This document shows positions 21,502 through 33,655 of a stretch of 64,000 bases of DNA, one piece after another (the stretch's first letter is position 1; each line of letters opens with the position of its first letter). The stretch is from positions 228,373,739 through 228,437,738 of the forward strand of contig NC_133656.1 of assembly GCF_009905375.1 (NCBI RefSeq). Reading direction: 5' to 3'. The notes under the pieces are model-generated. The model saw only the letters and a program-made list of their open reading frames with translations, searched no databases and was not told the origin of the DNA. The stretch is from Apium graveolens (taxonomy: Eukaryota > Streptophyta > Magnoliopsida > Apiales > Apiaceae). Position numbers and translations under genes: made by a program.

Positions 21502-23480
21502 AGCGAAAACTACTAATTATTACAGCAAAATTAGACCTGCTTTATTTATTTTCATATTTATTTGGGTCAGTTTTGCATTAATGTATCTAATGTAACTCTC
21601 CCTGAAATTAAAATCAGTCACAACTCGTTTTAATTACCAAGAATTCTTGTTTTTAGCGAGCTTGCCCTCACGGCCTCACTCTTGTTTCAGGAGGTTTAAG
21701 TTTTGTAGAAAGATTAAGGAAACATATTCTGATCATTTTGTTTTTAGTAGTGTTTCTGACAACATCAATGATCTGGAGTTCATCATAATCTAAAAAATCC
21801 GATTGGTTTTAACTAGGCTTTGACATTTAACAAAAATATAGATGCATCAATAATATTGTTGTTGATCATTATAGTTAATGTAATCACAATGTCACAATGG
21901 TGAGATAATAAATAACAGAGATGAAAAAAAGTCCGAACGAATTTAACATTAGGAGCATTTAAATGTTGACAAAAAACTTGTCGCAAGGGCTTCAACAAGA
22001 TCAGATTGTAAGGACTACTACATCCACATATTGATCATGTCAGTGATTCTTTGCACATTGTCAATCCGAAAATTTTAGTTGTAAATGGCTGAGAGTGCTA
22101 TGAACAAAGGATTAATCGCAACTGTACTCAGGTATATGTAACATTGAGACGATGATTTCTAAAATTTGCAAAACATGATGCCAGTCAATCTATGAAATAG
22201 ATTACAACAGGAAGCTGAACGCCTGAACGTGATAATACAGCCACAACTCCTTATTTTCTCCCAAATAACATTAATTAATTGATAATATAATGATTGATTA
22301 AAAGCATGCCAATGGGGATCCAGCTAGCCGAACAAAATAAGCCAGTAGCCCCCAACATACCCGTACCAAGATGCTCCTCACTTTATTCCCTACTTTAAGA
22401 AACGCAAAATGGACATGTTTGTTTGTCTCCGGATTTTTCAGATAAGCACTTGTAAGTCGTAAAATTTCTCAATTTTCTTTTAATTTTTTTTTTTTGCAAA
22501 TAATAATGCGTTAATTGACTATCGCTCATTTCCTCATTAAATGGAATAGATCTCGCGAGTATGAATGCGTGCACTATCAATTAAAAAATTACATGTGTAA
22601 CTCAGAATATTTTTCGGATTCATTTAAAAATGGATTAAATATTGATTGCGTCAAAAAAAACTCAAGTAGGTAACTCATTTCAAATTTGACTCAAAATGAT
22701 CATCAATTAACTTAATTTGATCATTACTTTAAAGTCGAAAACTGAAATTAGTCAAAATCAAAAAATGTTAACACAAGAGAGTAAGGGTCGTTCTGAACTT
22801 CAATATGGTTAATAAAACTTATTTTTTGACTCATAAATTCATGATAAAATCTCGTTTTTAATCATCAAAATCTTGAAAATAACTAAAATCAGGAGAATCA
22901 AAACTAGAATTTATCATGATTCTGTAATACAAATAGAAAGTTTTAGTAAGTATATTGAAGCCAAAACGAATTCTATCATTTTATGTTACTTTATTTGAAT
23001 TTTGGGTAAATTCAATTTTCGACTTTATCGAAATAATTAAATTAAGTTAATTAATGATCAGAGTCAATTTATAATTAATTAATTACTTTAGTTATTCTGA
23101 CGCAATCAGTCATATAATTGATATAATTGATGTTTAACCCATTTAGAAACATAGGGCATTTGCTGTTTTATTTGGATCAACTTTTGACTCTTGATGTTGT
23201 CATTAACAAATCATAATAAAGTGAGCTGAAAATGGGAAAACAAGACAAATTATGAAAGCCAGTTTTGTTGTAATGTTTGTTAACCAGCCTCATCCACCTG
23301 GCTCTCTTTTGTATCTTCATTTTCTTTATTATGAAGAAACCAACGACACTTTATGGCTTTTTCTTGGTGTCATCGCAAGACAACAACAGATCTTATTCTT
23401 TCCTCGCCAAGAAGCCCTGTTTCTCAAAAACCTATTCATCAATACAGGGCTATCTTGGTGCTGTACATATTTTTCTTAAC
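21502..23480. other. Intergenic region, no gene seen
   Basis: It contains the second copy of the LLG-flanking repeat (21975-22165) and AT-rich sequence. The open frame on the plus strand upstream of 23481 is not conserved-looking and is treated as leader or promoter of the Kazal-like gene. Confidence 0.5.
21975..22165 (+). repeat. Direct repeat flanking the LLG gene, copy 2
   Basis: This is the partner of 20176-20375, in the same orientation and about 1.8 kb away. The pair brackets the LLG gene. Confidence 0.55.
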
Positions 23481-23864
23481 ATGTCAACATCCACATTACC
23501 AATACAAACTTTCTTAGTCATTTTTATTATCATTTCTAGTTTCAGTTCCACCGTGCGATCACATAATTTTAACAATCCTCTCCTTTTGCCGTCTGATCGC
23601 GACGACATTTGTGGCAAAGAAGAGGCTGTTCCGGACACTTGTCCTGTCAAGTGCTTTCGTACCGACCCTGTTTGCGGTGTGGACGGTGTAACTTATTGGT
23701 GCGGTTGCGGTGATGCGTTATGTGCCGGTACTAAGGTCGTCAAGCGAGGATTTTGTGAGGTGAACGATCGGATAAATGGATCGGTTTCGGGCCAGGCGTT
23801 AATGTTGGTTCAGATTGTGTGGCTCATTTTGCTTGGCTTCTTTGTCTTGTTTGGACTTTTATGA
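23481..23864 (+). CDS. Kazal-like serine protease inhibitor family protein, secreted
   Basis: This is a single-exon gene of 127 residues from the ATG at 23481. The frame is open further upstream to an ATG at 23277, but the signal peptide starts naturally at MSTSTLPIQTFLVIFIII, so the downstream start is preferred. After the signal (about residues 1-29) comes a cysteine-rich domain (DICGKEEAVPDTCPVKCF, DPVCGVDGVTYWCGCGDALCAGTKV, RGFCEV). VCGVDGVTYWC matches the Kazal core VCGxDGxTYxxxC. A C-terminal hydrophobic stretch (LMLVQIVWLILLGFFVLFGLL) suggests a membrane or GPI anchor. Small plant Kazal-family proteins have this arrangement; inhibitory activity is not demonstrated for this one. Confidence 0.8.
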   Translation: MSTSTLPIQTFLVIFIIISSFSSTVRSHNFNNPLLLPSDRDDICGKEEAVPDTCPVKCFRTDPVCGVDGVTYWCGCGDALCAGTKVVKRGFCEVNDRINGSVSGQALMLVQIVWLILLGFFVLFGLL

Positions 23865-24372
23865 ACATTTCTGTAAGCTAATCTGTTACTCATATACAAA
23901 TTCAGATTCATATTTTACATGCACGTTCTTTAACTGTGTTTTGTAAATTTATTCTGTATTTATCACTTGGGCATTAGCAAATACTATGATTTAAACTCAA
24001 ACTGATAACAAGCATGTTAAGGCAATTACTTTAGATATCTTGATATACCTAAAAGGGTAATTAGTATAACTAACTAAACAATTTCAAGAGTTTGAGCTTT
24101 TAAGTTTCACTAGAATCCTTGGTTGTTCTTGCTAACAAATTGTACTAGCCAATGTTAACGGAATGCAAATGATAAACCATATCACATTAAAAATTGTCAT
24201 TTCTGAGATCATCTATGAACTGACAAAAAACCTATGCAACGGAATTCTTTTAACATATAAACAAACTAAAAACTGCATTATCTTAATTGTTAAATTTGGG
24301 GCTCTGGAGAAAAGAAGCAGTTTTTCCATGGATTAGATGGACTACTGGGTTCTCCTTCGTACATTCTTGAGA

Positions 24373-27300
24373 CTATTTCTTGTTATTGATACTTACAGCA
24401 GAATTATCTTCAGAAATCTCTGTAACACCAGACTCAGAATTGTTGCTGGTTAGATTTTTGTATATACCTAAAGCTTCAGCTATCATGCTCGCAGGAGATG
24501 AAGCGTTTGCAGGTAGCAACAACGTATTACCCTGGAATGTTTTTAGAAGAAATCATCAAACATATGAATCATATTAATTTGACTATACAAATAAGACATC
24601 TACCAGTGGAGCGTGATCTGTTTTACCTTCTTTGCCAGATTCCCAAAGGCATCAATATATTGTTCTGCTATTCCCAAACTTGCTGCCTGATTCATTAAAA
24701 TAGAGGTCATTGTTCTTGCCTAGTGTGTAAACATATCTAAGAATAGATCAGTGCTATAGTCTAGACTAGATACTAGAACACACAACACTTATAAAAGACT
24801 TTATCTCCTAGCCTTTTTGCTTCTAGATGTTGACATATGACAGTCTTTGTACAAAACCATATCTTTTGCATATTTTTCGCTTCTACATTTCCAGCAAAAT
24901 CTTTAGAGGGGAAACACAAATTAATTACATAAATTTTGGTTCGTAGTATACACAAAAGTAGATCTAATTATCTACTTGAAGGTATAAGAATGAATTAATG
25001 ATAATGTAAATACAGTTTGACAAGATAAAACAGATAGGCTAATTAATTAATTATGGTAAATATTCATATCAGAACTCACCTCTAATCCGCCATGTTTTTT
25101 AAGAGCATTTGAAACCATAGAAATTCGTTGGGTTGTTGCATGTGCAACTGCAAGTATGGCATCTGCCTCTCCTGATATATTGAAAAAAGAAACGAGATCA
25201 GGGAATGAAACAGGTAAAAAAAGAAAATCAGTGCATCGCATACTGCAAAGATAATTAGTCAAAGGAATATAGGCCTTGTTAGCTAAATCTAGCGATTATA
25301 GGAAGAATAACTGAACACTTATTTGATGAGCCTCCTTGACATTAGCACACTTAATTTAGTCTAAAAGAAATGAGCCTCATTTGCAATCTTATCTCCATGC
25401 ACACTTAGTTTAGTCTTCAATGAGTCATATGGACCAGACCAGGACTAATTATTACTTATTCTCAGAGGCCTCATTTGCAATCTTATCTCCATGCACACTT
25501 AGTTTAGTCTTCAATGAGTCATATGCACCAGACCAGGGACTAATTATTACTTATTCTCAGAGACTAATTATTACTTATTCACAGAGGACATGTCAAATTG
25601 TGACTTAATTTGTGATAAGAATATAACAACTCACCTTGAGCTCTATTTACTTGGTCCGTCTTTGCAGCTTCTGAAGCAAGAATAACAGAACTCTTCTTTC
25701 CATCAGCTATATTGATGTGTGCCAGCCGTTCTCCTGCAATTATGAAAGACAAAGTCAAAGAAAAGAAGCATCAATGTCAAGATATTTTCATACATTGTAG
25801 TTATGGGAAGAACCCTCATCTAAGATTCAAAAATTTCAACCTTAATATACACGGTATGAACAAGTTAAAAAGGACAACTGGAAACACCATTACCTTCAGA
25901 CTCCAGAACTAGAGCTCTCTTTTTGCGCTCTGCTTCAGCCTGCATCTCCATAGCTCTTTTCACACCGGGTGGAGGAGTAATATCCCCTTAGAGAAAAAAA
26001 GGTATATAGTAAGCGTTCTGAGAAGTGGCAGTGTTCCTTCTCAGCAAGTATAAATGTAACATTCCACATCAGCAACTAAAAATACTTACTTATCTCATAT
26101 CGGAGGCATTTCAGGCCCCAGTCTTTTGCAGCATCATTTATAGCCGTCTGCCATAAAAAAAGTTGGTTCTCGTTTAAACTTAACATAATATTTACTCAAT
26201 AAATTGTTTGCAACTCACTAACAAATTGAAGGCACTATTTGACTTGTCACTTCTGTTAGAATCCTCATATTTTAAGCAGGAACTAGTTCTCCTTTATGTT
26301 CTTTACATTGTTATTATTCAATTGTGATATTTATTGTCAACCATTAAGTCTACTACAAAGGCAATTTACAAAGGTCATATTGTACTCCTACTTTGCATTA
26401 GTTTTGCAGAATCTGTGGCAGTTATTCTTCCGAAAAACAAACACAAAACTTTTCAAGTTCGAACTAGCCTTGGACTTCAAATATTATTTATCACAAATTC
26501 ACAACACTTTAGAGTAAATATGAAGTTCAGTGTAATGTTTAAGCAAAGTTCATTAAACTAATACAGCTAAATATTTTTTTACAAATAGTAATACTGGACA
26601 GATGACACTACAGTGAATAAAAGTTTGATAACAAAAAACAAGGAAAGATTAATAGTACTGACCACTATCTTAACATTAAGGGCGTCTCTCTCCTCAAAAC
26701 TTTTGTCCAGTGTTATCTTACCAAGCTCACTACGCATAGTAGTCTGAGCAAGTTGAATAACTGCAAATAGCGGTTTTTCAACTCCATAAGATGCTAATTT
26801 CGGATCAATAATCTGCAATATTGAGTTTTCTTAATTAATATATGAAAAATTGGTTACAAAAACAGTTCATCTAAATAATGGGAAGTAACAGTTATACCTT
26901 AACATAGAGAACTCCGTCAATGGAGATGCTAACATTATCCTTGGTGATAGCATTCTGATCTGGGATCTGAATAGCCTCTTCCTTCAAGGAATGAGCATAA
27001 GCAATTCGATCAACAAAAGGGACCAGGAGGTGAATTCCAGGAGTGAGAGTTTTCACATATCTTCCGAATCTCTCAATCACAAATGCTTTTTTCTCTGGTA
27101 CGATCCGAATCCCCCAGTTCACTGGTGTTCTAAGCTCATACCTAACGACAAATTATAAACATGGCACAGAGTTTACCCACAAAGTTTCTGGATTAACCTT
27201 ACTATGTCTGTTGATTTTGATCCGACATTCTACAAACTAAACCTAACATCATGCACACAATTTTTTTTCCTAAATACAAATTTTGGACACTGCAAACATC

Positions 27301-28151
27301 GTGTCTCAATTTCATAACTAAACAAAGTTTACACCCAAATCACAAATTACGCACATATTTTAAATATCATCTCATATAAACAATGACATATGAACACATT
27401 TCATTTGAAATAGATGATACGGTATATTTACTTGTGATCACGACTAGTAACATATGAACTGCACAGGTCTGATAAGATTCAGAAACAAAATTAGGTACTA
27501 CTGCATCTATATATTGATTATTGATCATAGATATCATGAACTAAACTAAAAAAGTCCCACACTGAACCAATTAAACACGGTTAAAAAATTCCAAGAGCTT
27601 CCTGGAATCAATCTCCTATACAGTGTGGTTTTTGGTTCAATTTCAATTATGAATCGATTATTGCTCATCCCTACTTGTACCTCAACTTGTATTAACATCT
27701 ATTACACCTTACACATTGCTAAACATCAAACTCACACACTTAATTTTTCGCAGATTATGTTTCGAGTCCATACCTGACAAAAAAATTAACACACAACTCA
27801 CGTATCATCACTAGATCTACAGACTACAATTTACATATATAATAGATTACACACATCGTTAAACACTTATTGGACTAATTACAAATTATAAAACACATAG
27901 GCTAAATATCATCACCAAATCATGCAACAAAAAAATAATACAAAAAGCACTATTTACAAATGTTAAATAGATGAGTAGTATACATACCTACGATCGCGAC
28001 TCGAACGGAAGTGACGAACGGAGGCAGCGGCTAAAGGAGAACGGAGTTGAGAAAGTAACGGTGCTGAAGAATTGATCTGGCGGCTTAAAATCGAGGACAG
28101 TTGCGCGAGTTGCATTGAACTACGAGAGACTGACCTAGCTACTTGAGTCAT
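24373..28151 (-). CDS. SLP: Mitochondrial stomatin-like protein (SPFH family), intact copy SLP-A
   Basis: There are nine exons on the minus strand: 28151-27988, 27141-26898, 26812-26663, 26147-26090, 25986-25894, 25733-25635, 25171-25080, 24686-24627 and 24531-24373. All join in frame at GT-AG introns to give 372 residues. The Arg/Ser-rich N-terminus (residues 1-55, e.g. [11 protein letters not shown]) is a typical mitochondrial presequence. The SPFH/Band-7 domain follows ([70 protein letters not shown]). A coiled-coil region ([32 protein letters not shown]) comes next, and then the conserved [24 protein letters not shown] end. It matches the SLP-2 type, inner-membrane scaffolds linked to respiratory supercomplexes. 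Its paralogue lies upstream at 37226-51696. Confidence 0.93.
25374..25582. repeat. 94-bp tandem repeat in SLP-A intron 6
   Basis: Units at 25374-25467 and 25468-25562 are nearly identical (blocks gcctcatttgcaatcttatc and accagaccagg), followed by a third partial copy of ACTAATTATTACTTATTC. The corresponding intron of SLP-B (near 38140-38225) has a single related unit, so the duplication arose in SLP-A. Confidence 0.8.
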
Positions 28152-28815
28152 ATTTTTCAGAATTTTAGAGAAACAAAATTTTAATGAATGTATGTAGAGA
28201 GGCTTGAGTTTTTTAGCTTCTGTGTTGTGACTTGCGCTAGGGGAAAGGAAGGTTTATATAGAATTCTATTTACCCCTTCTGCAAGATATTAATGGATAAT
28301 GTTGTGATTAACATTTATCCGTATTATGTATACGGATAAATTGCTTGTTACCCCCTCTTCAAGACATTCTTATACTAGTTTGTTTGGAATTGGACAAGGA
28401 ATTTTAATTAACTTGTCTCTTTTTTTTTTAATTTATTTTGAGTGAATATTACATTATTATAACTATCAAAAAAATAAAAAGAATTACATATATACATGAC
28501 CAGTATAAATAATTCACATTGATGCACGGTGCAATGTCTCTTAGCCTAAAACTCAAATATACTATTGAAACTCAAACAAGTTCATTGCATATAAAGGCAA
28601 ATACTTGCTGCATGTTTATTTATAACACATTCTGAGTTCAGAATATTTGATCACCAACTTTCACTTGTACCAATGGCTGTTCTCACTAACAGTATATACT
28701 AAGCCAATTAGGAGCAATGTTGTTAACTGAATGCAGATAAGCATTAAATGTCAATTCTACTACAATCATCTATGAACCGATGATAACCTATTCAATCGAA
28801 ATTTTTGAACATAAG
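28152..28815. promoter_or_regulatory. Upstream region of SLP-A
   Basis: This holds the leader and promoter of the minus-strand SLP-A gene. It ends abruptly at the Gypsy insertion, whose target duplication ATAAG is at 28811-28815. No other feature is seen. Confidence 0.5.
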
Positions 28816-29162
28816 TGTCAGGAATAGATAAGATTAAGGACATATGTGCCTTTTACTAAGTAGGGTTGTTATGTATGAGGACTATATAAGTACTCAAGGA
28901 CATATGTGCCTTTTACTAAGTAGGGTTGTTATGTATGAGGACTATATAAGTACTCTTTTGGCAGTACTGTTATTATTATGCATTATATGAGAAAATGTAA
29001 TGTTATTCCACCAACCCTCTCTCTCCCCTTTCTTTTCTTCCTGCCTAAGTTACCTCTTATCTCTCTTTTCTGTCTATCTCTCCCTCATTTCTACCTTATC
29101 TCCTTCTGATTTCCCTGTTTCTTTGCTGTTTATCACTATCTTAGTTTGATATTTACCTTATA
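28816..29162 (+). repeat. 5' LTR of the Gypsy element, first part
   Basis: The left portion of the LTR runs to the TTATA target site at 29158-29162; the rest resumes at 33186-33249. It carries a tandem duplication of about 60 bp (units at about 28835-28894 and 28895-28954), each including the TATA box in GACTATATAAGTACTC. The 3' LTR has only one such unit. Confidence 0.88.
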
Positions 29163-32100
29163 TGTAACACCCTCAAATCCGGGGTCGGGGATCCGGGTTG
29201 TCACGAGTTCCATTTCCCTTAATAACACCCAATCTTAATAAATAATCAACTATTCTGTACTGTGACCCCACCATAAACACACACACCACAAGTTATGGTC
29301 TCAGAGATGAATATCCAAAAATAATCACAAGTCGTTTTATTCCACAATTATATGCCAATACACCTTAAAAGGGTTTCTGAATAAATTTACATTTCTTTGC
29401 CATTATTACAATTCATAAATATACATAAATCTGGTTCATCAATAGTTGAAAACCTAGCCTATTGGTAGCTCCTACCTCAGCTACGGCGACATCAACGCTT
29501 CCAGAAAACTGTGGAACATTTTCTAACCGCTTGCGAATTGGAAGCTTGGTCCTGTTCATCTTGTCTAGTTGATGTTGTGTGATGAAAGAAGAAAATAAGG
29601 GTGAGCAACAAGCCCACCAAAATAATATGTATAATTATTTACAATATATGAGCATTCTCATAGTACTCATGAAAGTCTTGGTCAAGAAGAAATAAACCAA
29701 GTTGATATCTTAACGCGACCAAGTCGCAAAATATTCAGTATATATACATATATACTTTTCACAATCTTTGAAATCCTCTGACATGTATAATATACACAGA
29801 GTTCCAGTTATAACTGTATAAAAATATCGTTGCAAGGTGATCTCATATATCCAACCTTGTCTCAACGTTTTTCTGAAAATCTTTGTCATGCATAAGATAA
29901 TCATTAACTAGATATAAGTTTAAAAGATGACGTTACAAGATACTCCAATATACTTATATATTTTCCGAATACTACTTGAACTACCACCGTTCAAGTTATA
30001 ATTAGTTTCAAAAGTTCATCACACTGATGAGACTACAAGATAAGACTTGAATAGATTCAATCTTTGAAATATCATTAAACGAAATGAAGTTATGATATAC
30101 TTCATTAAGTCCCGATATATATATCCACATATATATCTCTTTATACATTTCCTGAAAACCTCTGTCATGTAAAGTATGAACAGAGTTTGTAACATCAAAT
30201 GAATTTTTGGAAAGGAAAAGAATTATAGCATAAACCCGGTATCTTGCTGATCAGGCAAAGATACCAATAAGTAACCTTTTCTACTAGTAGATGGACGAAT
30301 TCCCCACTGATCATCACCCTGGTCGTAATAGGACCTTATGTTGGACTGCCACTCAGCCACTTACGCATTTGATGGACTCCCACTGAGCCACTTACACTTT
30401 CATGGACGCCCACTGAGCCCATGTTGCTTATGCCGACTCGATAGATGGACTTACTTCCCGAACGTTGGGTAAGTAATCAATTCATTTACCAAAACAGCAA
30501 CCTTGTTGCGAATATAAAATACACCACAGAGCCGGATCCCTCCGGTTTTGAGCGAGTATTTAAATCCCCTTTAAAAGGAAGATCTTAAATATATAAAAAA
30601 TGAGTTTTGGGATCCGCTCTAACTTTTAAAAATCATTTTAAAGACTCGAAAACACTTTAAAGAGTGTTTGGAGTAATGCTGATTTAATAAAGTAAATCAG
30701 TCCCAATATATTAGAAAATATCTGAATATTATTATTTAAATAACATTCCCATAAAGAATAATCTTTATAAAAATAATTGAAGTAGAAGTTGTAAAACTTA
30801 TACTTGAAATGAATAGTAAATAACCAAAGATATACTTATACGAAAGTAATATCTTTATTTGAATAATCAAAAGTAAGTTTGATTATCGACACATTATTCT
30901 TTAATAAAATAAAGAATATTATTCAGTAAATAATCGGAGTCATAGGTCCTCAAATGAATATTCAAATAATATTTATTAAATAATATAAACTCAGTCATAA
31001 GTCCTCGAATGAATATTCAAGTAATATTCATTAAATAATATAAACTTATCGAATAAACCTTATTCGATTAATAGTTTTGAAAACTATATGAATATATATA
31101 TATATATATATATATATCATTTACTCGGGAACATCTACTCCCGGTTTTTAGAAAAGGGTTCACCTTTGGGTCCCCTATACTCAGGGTATACGCAACTACT
31201 GCTTATCTCTAGCATAGGTATTATGTAATTAATAAGCATTTGAACCAACAGATATATAAATCAAGAATACAAAACAGGCATGCATATATACCATATCACA
31301 TGCTACAATATATCGCAAGAATTTGCTAATAACAAATATGCATTTATCACAAGATCATGCATATACACATATACATCACAACAACAGTTATACGGGTAGA
31401 AAACTTGCATGAGCGACTGGGGGTTATAAATGGCTTGGGGCGAGTCTGGTAACCTATAAACAATATATAAGTTGGAATTAAACCAAAGTCACTTGTAAAT
31501 CTATACTTTAACCAAATTAGACTCAACGTTCGCTTTGCGCTTACTGATTCTCTTAAGTCGCTCGAGTACCCTCGGCTCCACCATTTTTAATAAATTAACC
31601 ATTAAGGGTTTTAAGGCGATTCTTTCGCGAGTACCTTACCAACTGCCTAATCCACTTTACATAAATGTTTCATACCCCAATTTGTCCTTTAAGGTCTTTA
31701 ACCTATGTTTCAAAGTAAGGCGAGGGGTAATGGTTCGTCCGCGAAACGGCGTTACTTAAAACAGCCGTTTCTCCTAAACCGTACATCGGAATCAAACGAA
31801 CCACATATCAAAACGAAGCTCGTAACATGAACTATCTAATCATGGAAATGGTCAAAACCTAGCAGGGAGTTCTCGGGTCCTAATGTTAAGAACAAAACAG
31901 CCTAAAGTAAATCGGACATTACGACGGCTATGTTTACGCGATTTTCCAAATTTAAAACACTCCAATTCAACCCACAATCAATCCACAATCACAACCCAAT
32001 CAAAACTCCATCCATACTATATCATAACAGCCCCAACAACTCAACATCAACAATTTATACTTATTCTTAAATTTGAATTTAACTACACTTAAGTTCATTA

Positions 32101-33185
32101 ATCAACAATCCAAGAACTACCACTCCAAAAACTTCACAAAATCAACTAATCTCTACATTTACAACTAGCAAACCTCTCATGAATTATAACAACAAAACTA
32201 AACCTAATTACTCAAATAAATTTAGGGTTTGGAGGGGTTATACCTTCCTTGGAGAGTGGAGAATCAAGAGAATGGCTTGGAATCACCCTTAAAGTCCTTA
32301 TCCAAGCTTAATCTAAACAAAACTTCAAGAACAAAAAATTTAGTTCTTGAAAAACACTATTCACCATCTTCTTCTATGATTTTTAGGAAGAGATTGTGGA
32401 TGATTTAGGAGCTCAAACTTATAGGATATTCATAACTATGCATAAGGAGTCTTAGATAATTACCTTGTAATTTAACAAAGCTTGGAACTATGATTTTGAC
32501 TTTCTTGCTTTGGAAAAGAAGAAGAAGCCGAGAGCAAGGTGAAGAAAATGAAATGATCTTTGTGTTTTGGGTGAAATGATTGTTGGTTGGTTGTTTTTAG
32601 CTTGATTTTAGTTAATTACCTTTTTAACCATGAACTTTGTGTGGTTTTAAATCAACCACACCTCCTTCCCCCTTATGTCATGCTTATGTCACCTTGTTAT
32701 GTCATCATCCCTTACTTGCCCTCTTCTCATTAGTTTGATGACATCATCCCCTCTAATCTCTTTGATTAGCTTTTAATTATTTGGCTAATGACCGCTGATC
32801 TGTTATACGGTTCGCTTAACTTTCATTTTCGTTTATCGTTTGAGGGATCATACCCAGGATCTTATTACTTAGGTTTCCTTAACCTTTCTCAATACATTAT
32901 TTTCCTTTTTATGATCCTCTCTTATAATCCTTGAATTTAAATCCTTTTTATTCTGTTACCTTATACTCAATTCTTTCTGTATCTGGTAGGTTTCTGGGAA
33001 AAATCAAAGTGTTCGGATTTGGATTCTGACGATCTTTACATACACTTATATACCACATAGAGTACTAATAATATCCCAGAAGATCAATAAAAGAACCCCT
33101 ACATAGTGTGCCATGAAAAGTTTTCTTATTCAGCAAAACACTATTCATAAGGGTTTCAAAAATTCCAAAAATTGGGGTTATTACA
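29163..33185 (-). mobile_element. Solo LTR of a large Gypsy element, nested in the Gypsy 5' LTR
   Basis: This is a 4.0 kb non-coding block with TGTAACACCC at its left and GGTTATTACA at its right end. It is flanked by a perfect TTATA target duplication (29158-29162 and 33186-33190). No PBS, polypurine tract or gag-pol sequence and no internal terminal repeat pair is visible, which fits a solo LTR left by LTR-LTR recombination. On the minus strand it starts TGTAATAACCCC and ends GGGTGTTACA, resembling long Tekay-type Gypsy LTRs; that family call is from memory. It contains a (TA)n run at 31092-31119. Confidence 0.82.
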
Positions 33186-33249
33186 TTATATAATCAGAAA
33201 ACACCAAAAATAGCTTCAAAACTAGTCAGAATTTCATCGATTCCTGACA
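33186..33249 (+). repeat. 5' LTR of the Gypsy element, second part
   Basis: The LTR resumes after the nested solo LTR and matches the end of the 3' LTR (tcagaaaacaccaaaaatag and TCCTGACA). Confidence 0.9.
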
Positions 33250-33252
33250 AAT

Positions 33253-33264
33253 TGGTATCAGAGC
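33253..33264 (+). other. Primer-binding site of the Gypsy element
   Basis: TGGTATCAGAGC, complementary to initiator tRNA-Met, begins three bases after the 5' LTR. Confidence 0.9.
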
Positions 33265-33655
33265 CCATTTTTTTCGATTACCCACTGCTTCAATCTCGTT
33301 GGGCTGTTGAAGACGAGCCCATTGAAGCTTGTTGTGAAGGAAACAGAGCAGTATTCATTGAAACAAACCGTTTCGACTCAGGTGACCAGTTTTGAACTCG
33401 TTTTTAGCAGATTTGTTGTTACAGCTGTTAGATCTGTTGATTGTGGGTAGATTACTATAGTTTCTCTCTCATTTTTTTTTTAGTTTTATTGCTATTTTCA
33501 GTTCTCCTTACATCAGAAAATCATAAAAATAGTAGTGATAATTTTGTTTTTAGAACTTGACTCAGTACTGAACTCAGTGAAGTGGGGTTGTTGCGGTGAG
33601 TTTGTTGTTACCGATTGAAGGAAGGTAGTGTTTAATACTTGATTAAGAAGTAGTG

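Noticed and set aside
23277..23480. Longer start for the Kazal-like protein (ATG at 23277, 195 residues)
   Set aside because: The extra N-terminus has no domain and would bury the clear signal peptide that begins at 23481.
24391..24396. GTAAGT donor-like site near the SLP-A stop codon
   Set aside because: Reading through it gives a C-terminus ending NKK, as in SLP-B, so no further intron is needed.
31535..32092. Short ORFs inside the 4-kb solo LTR
   Set aside because: They have no domains and lie in LTR sequence.
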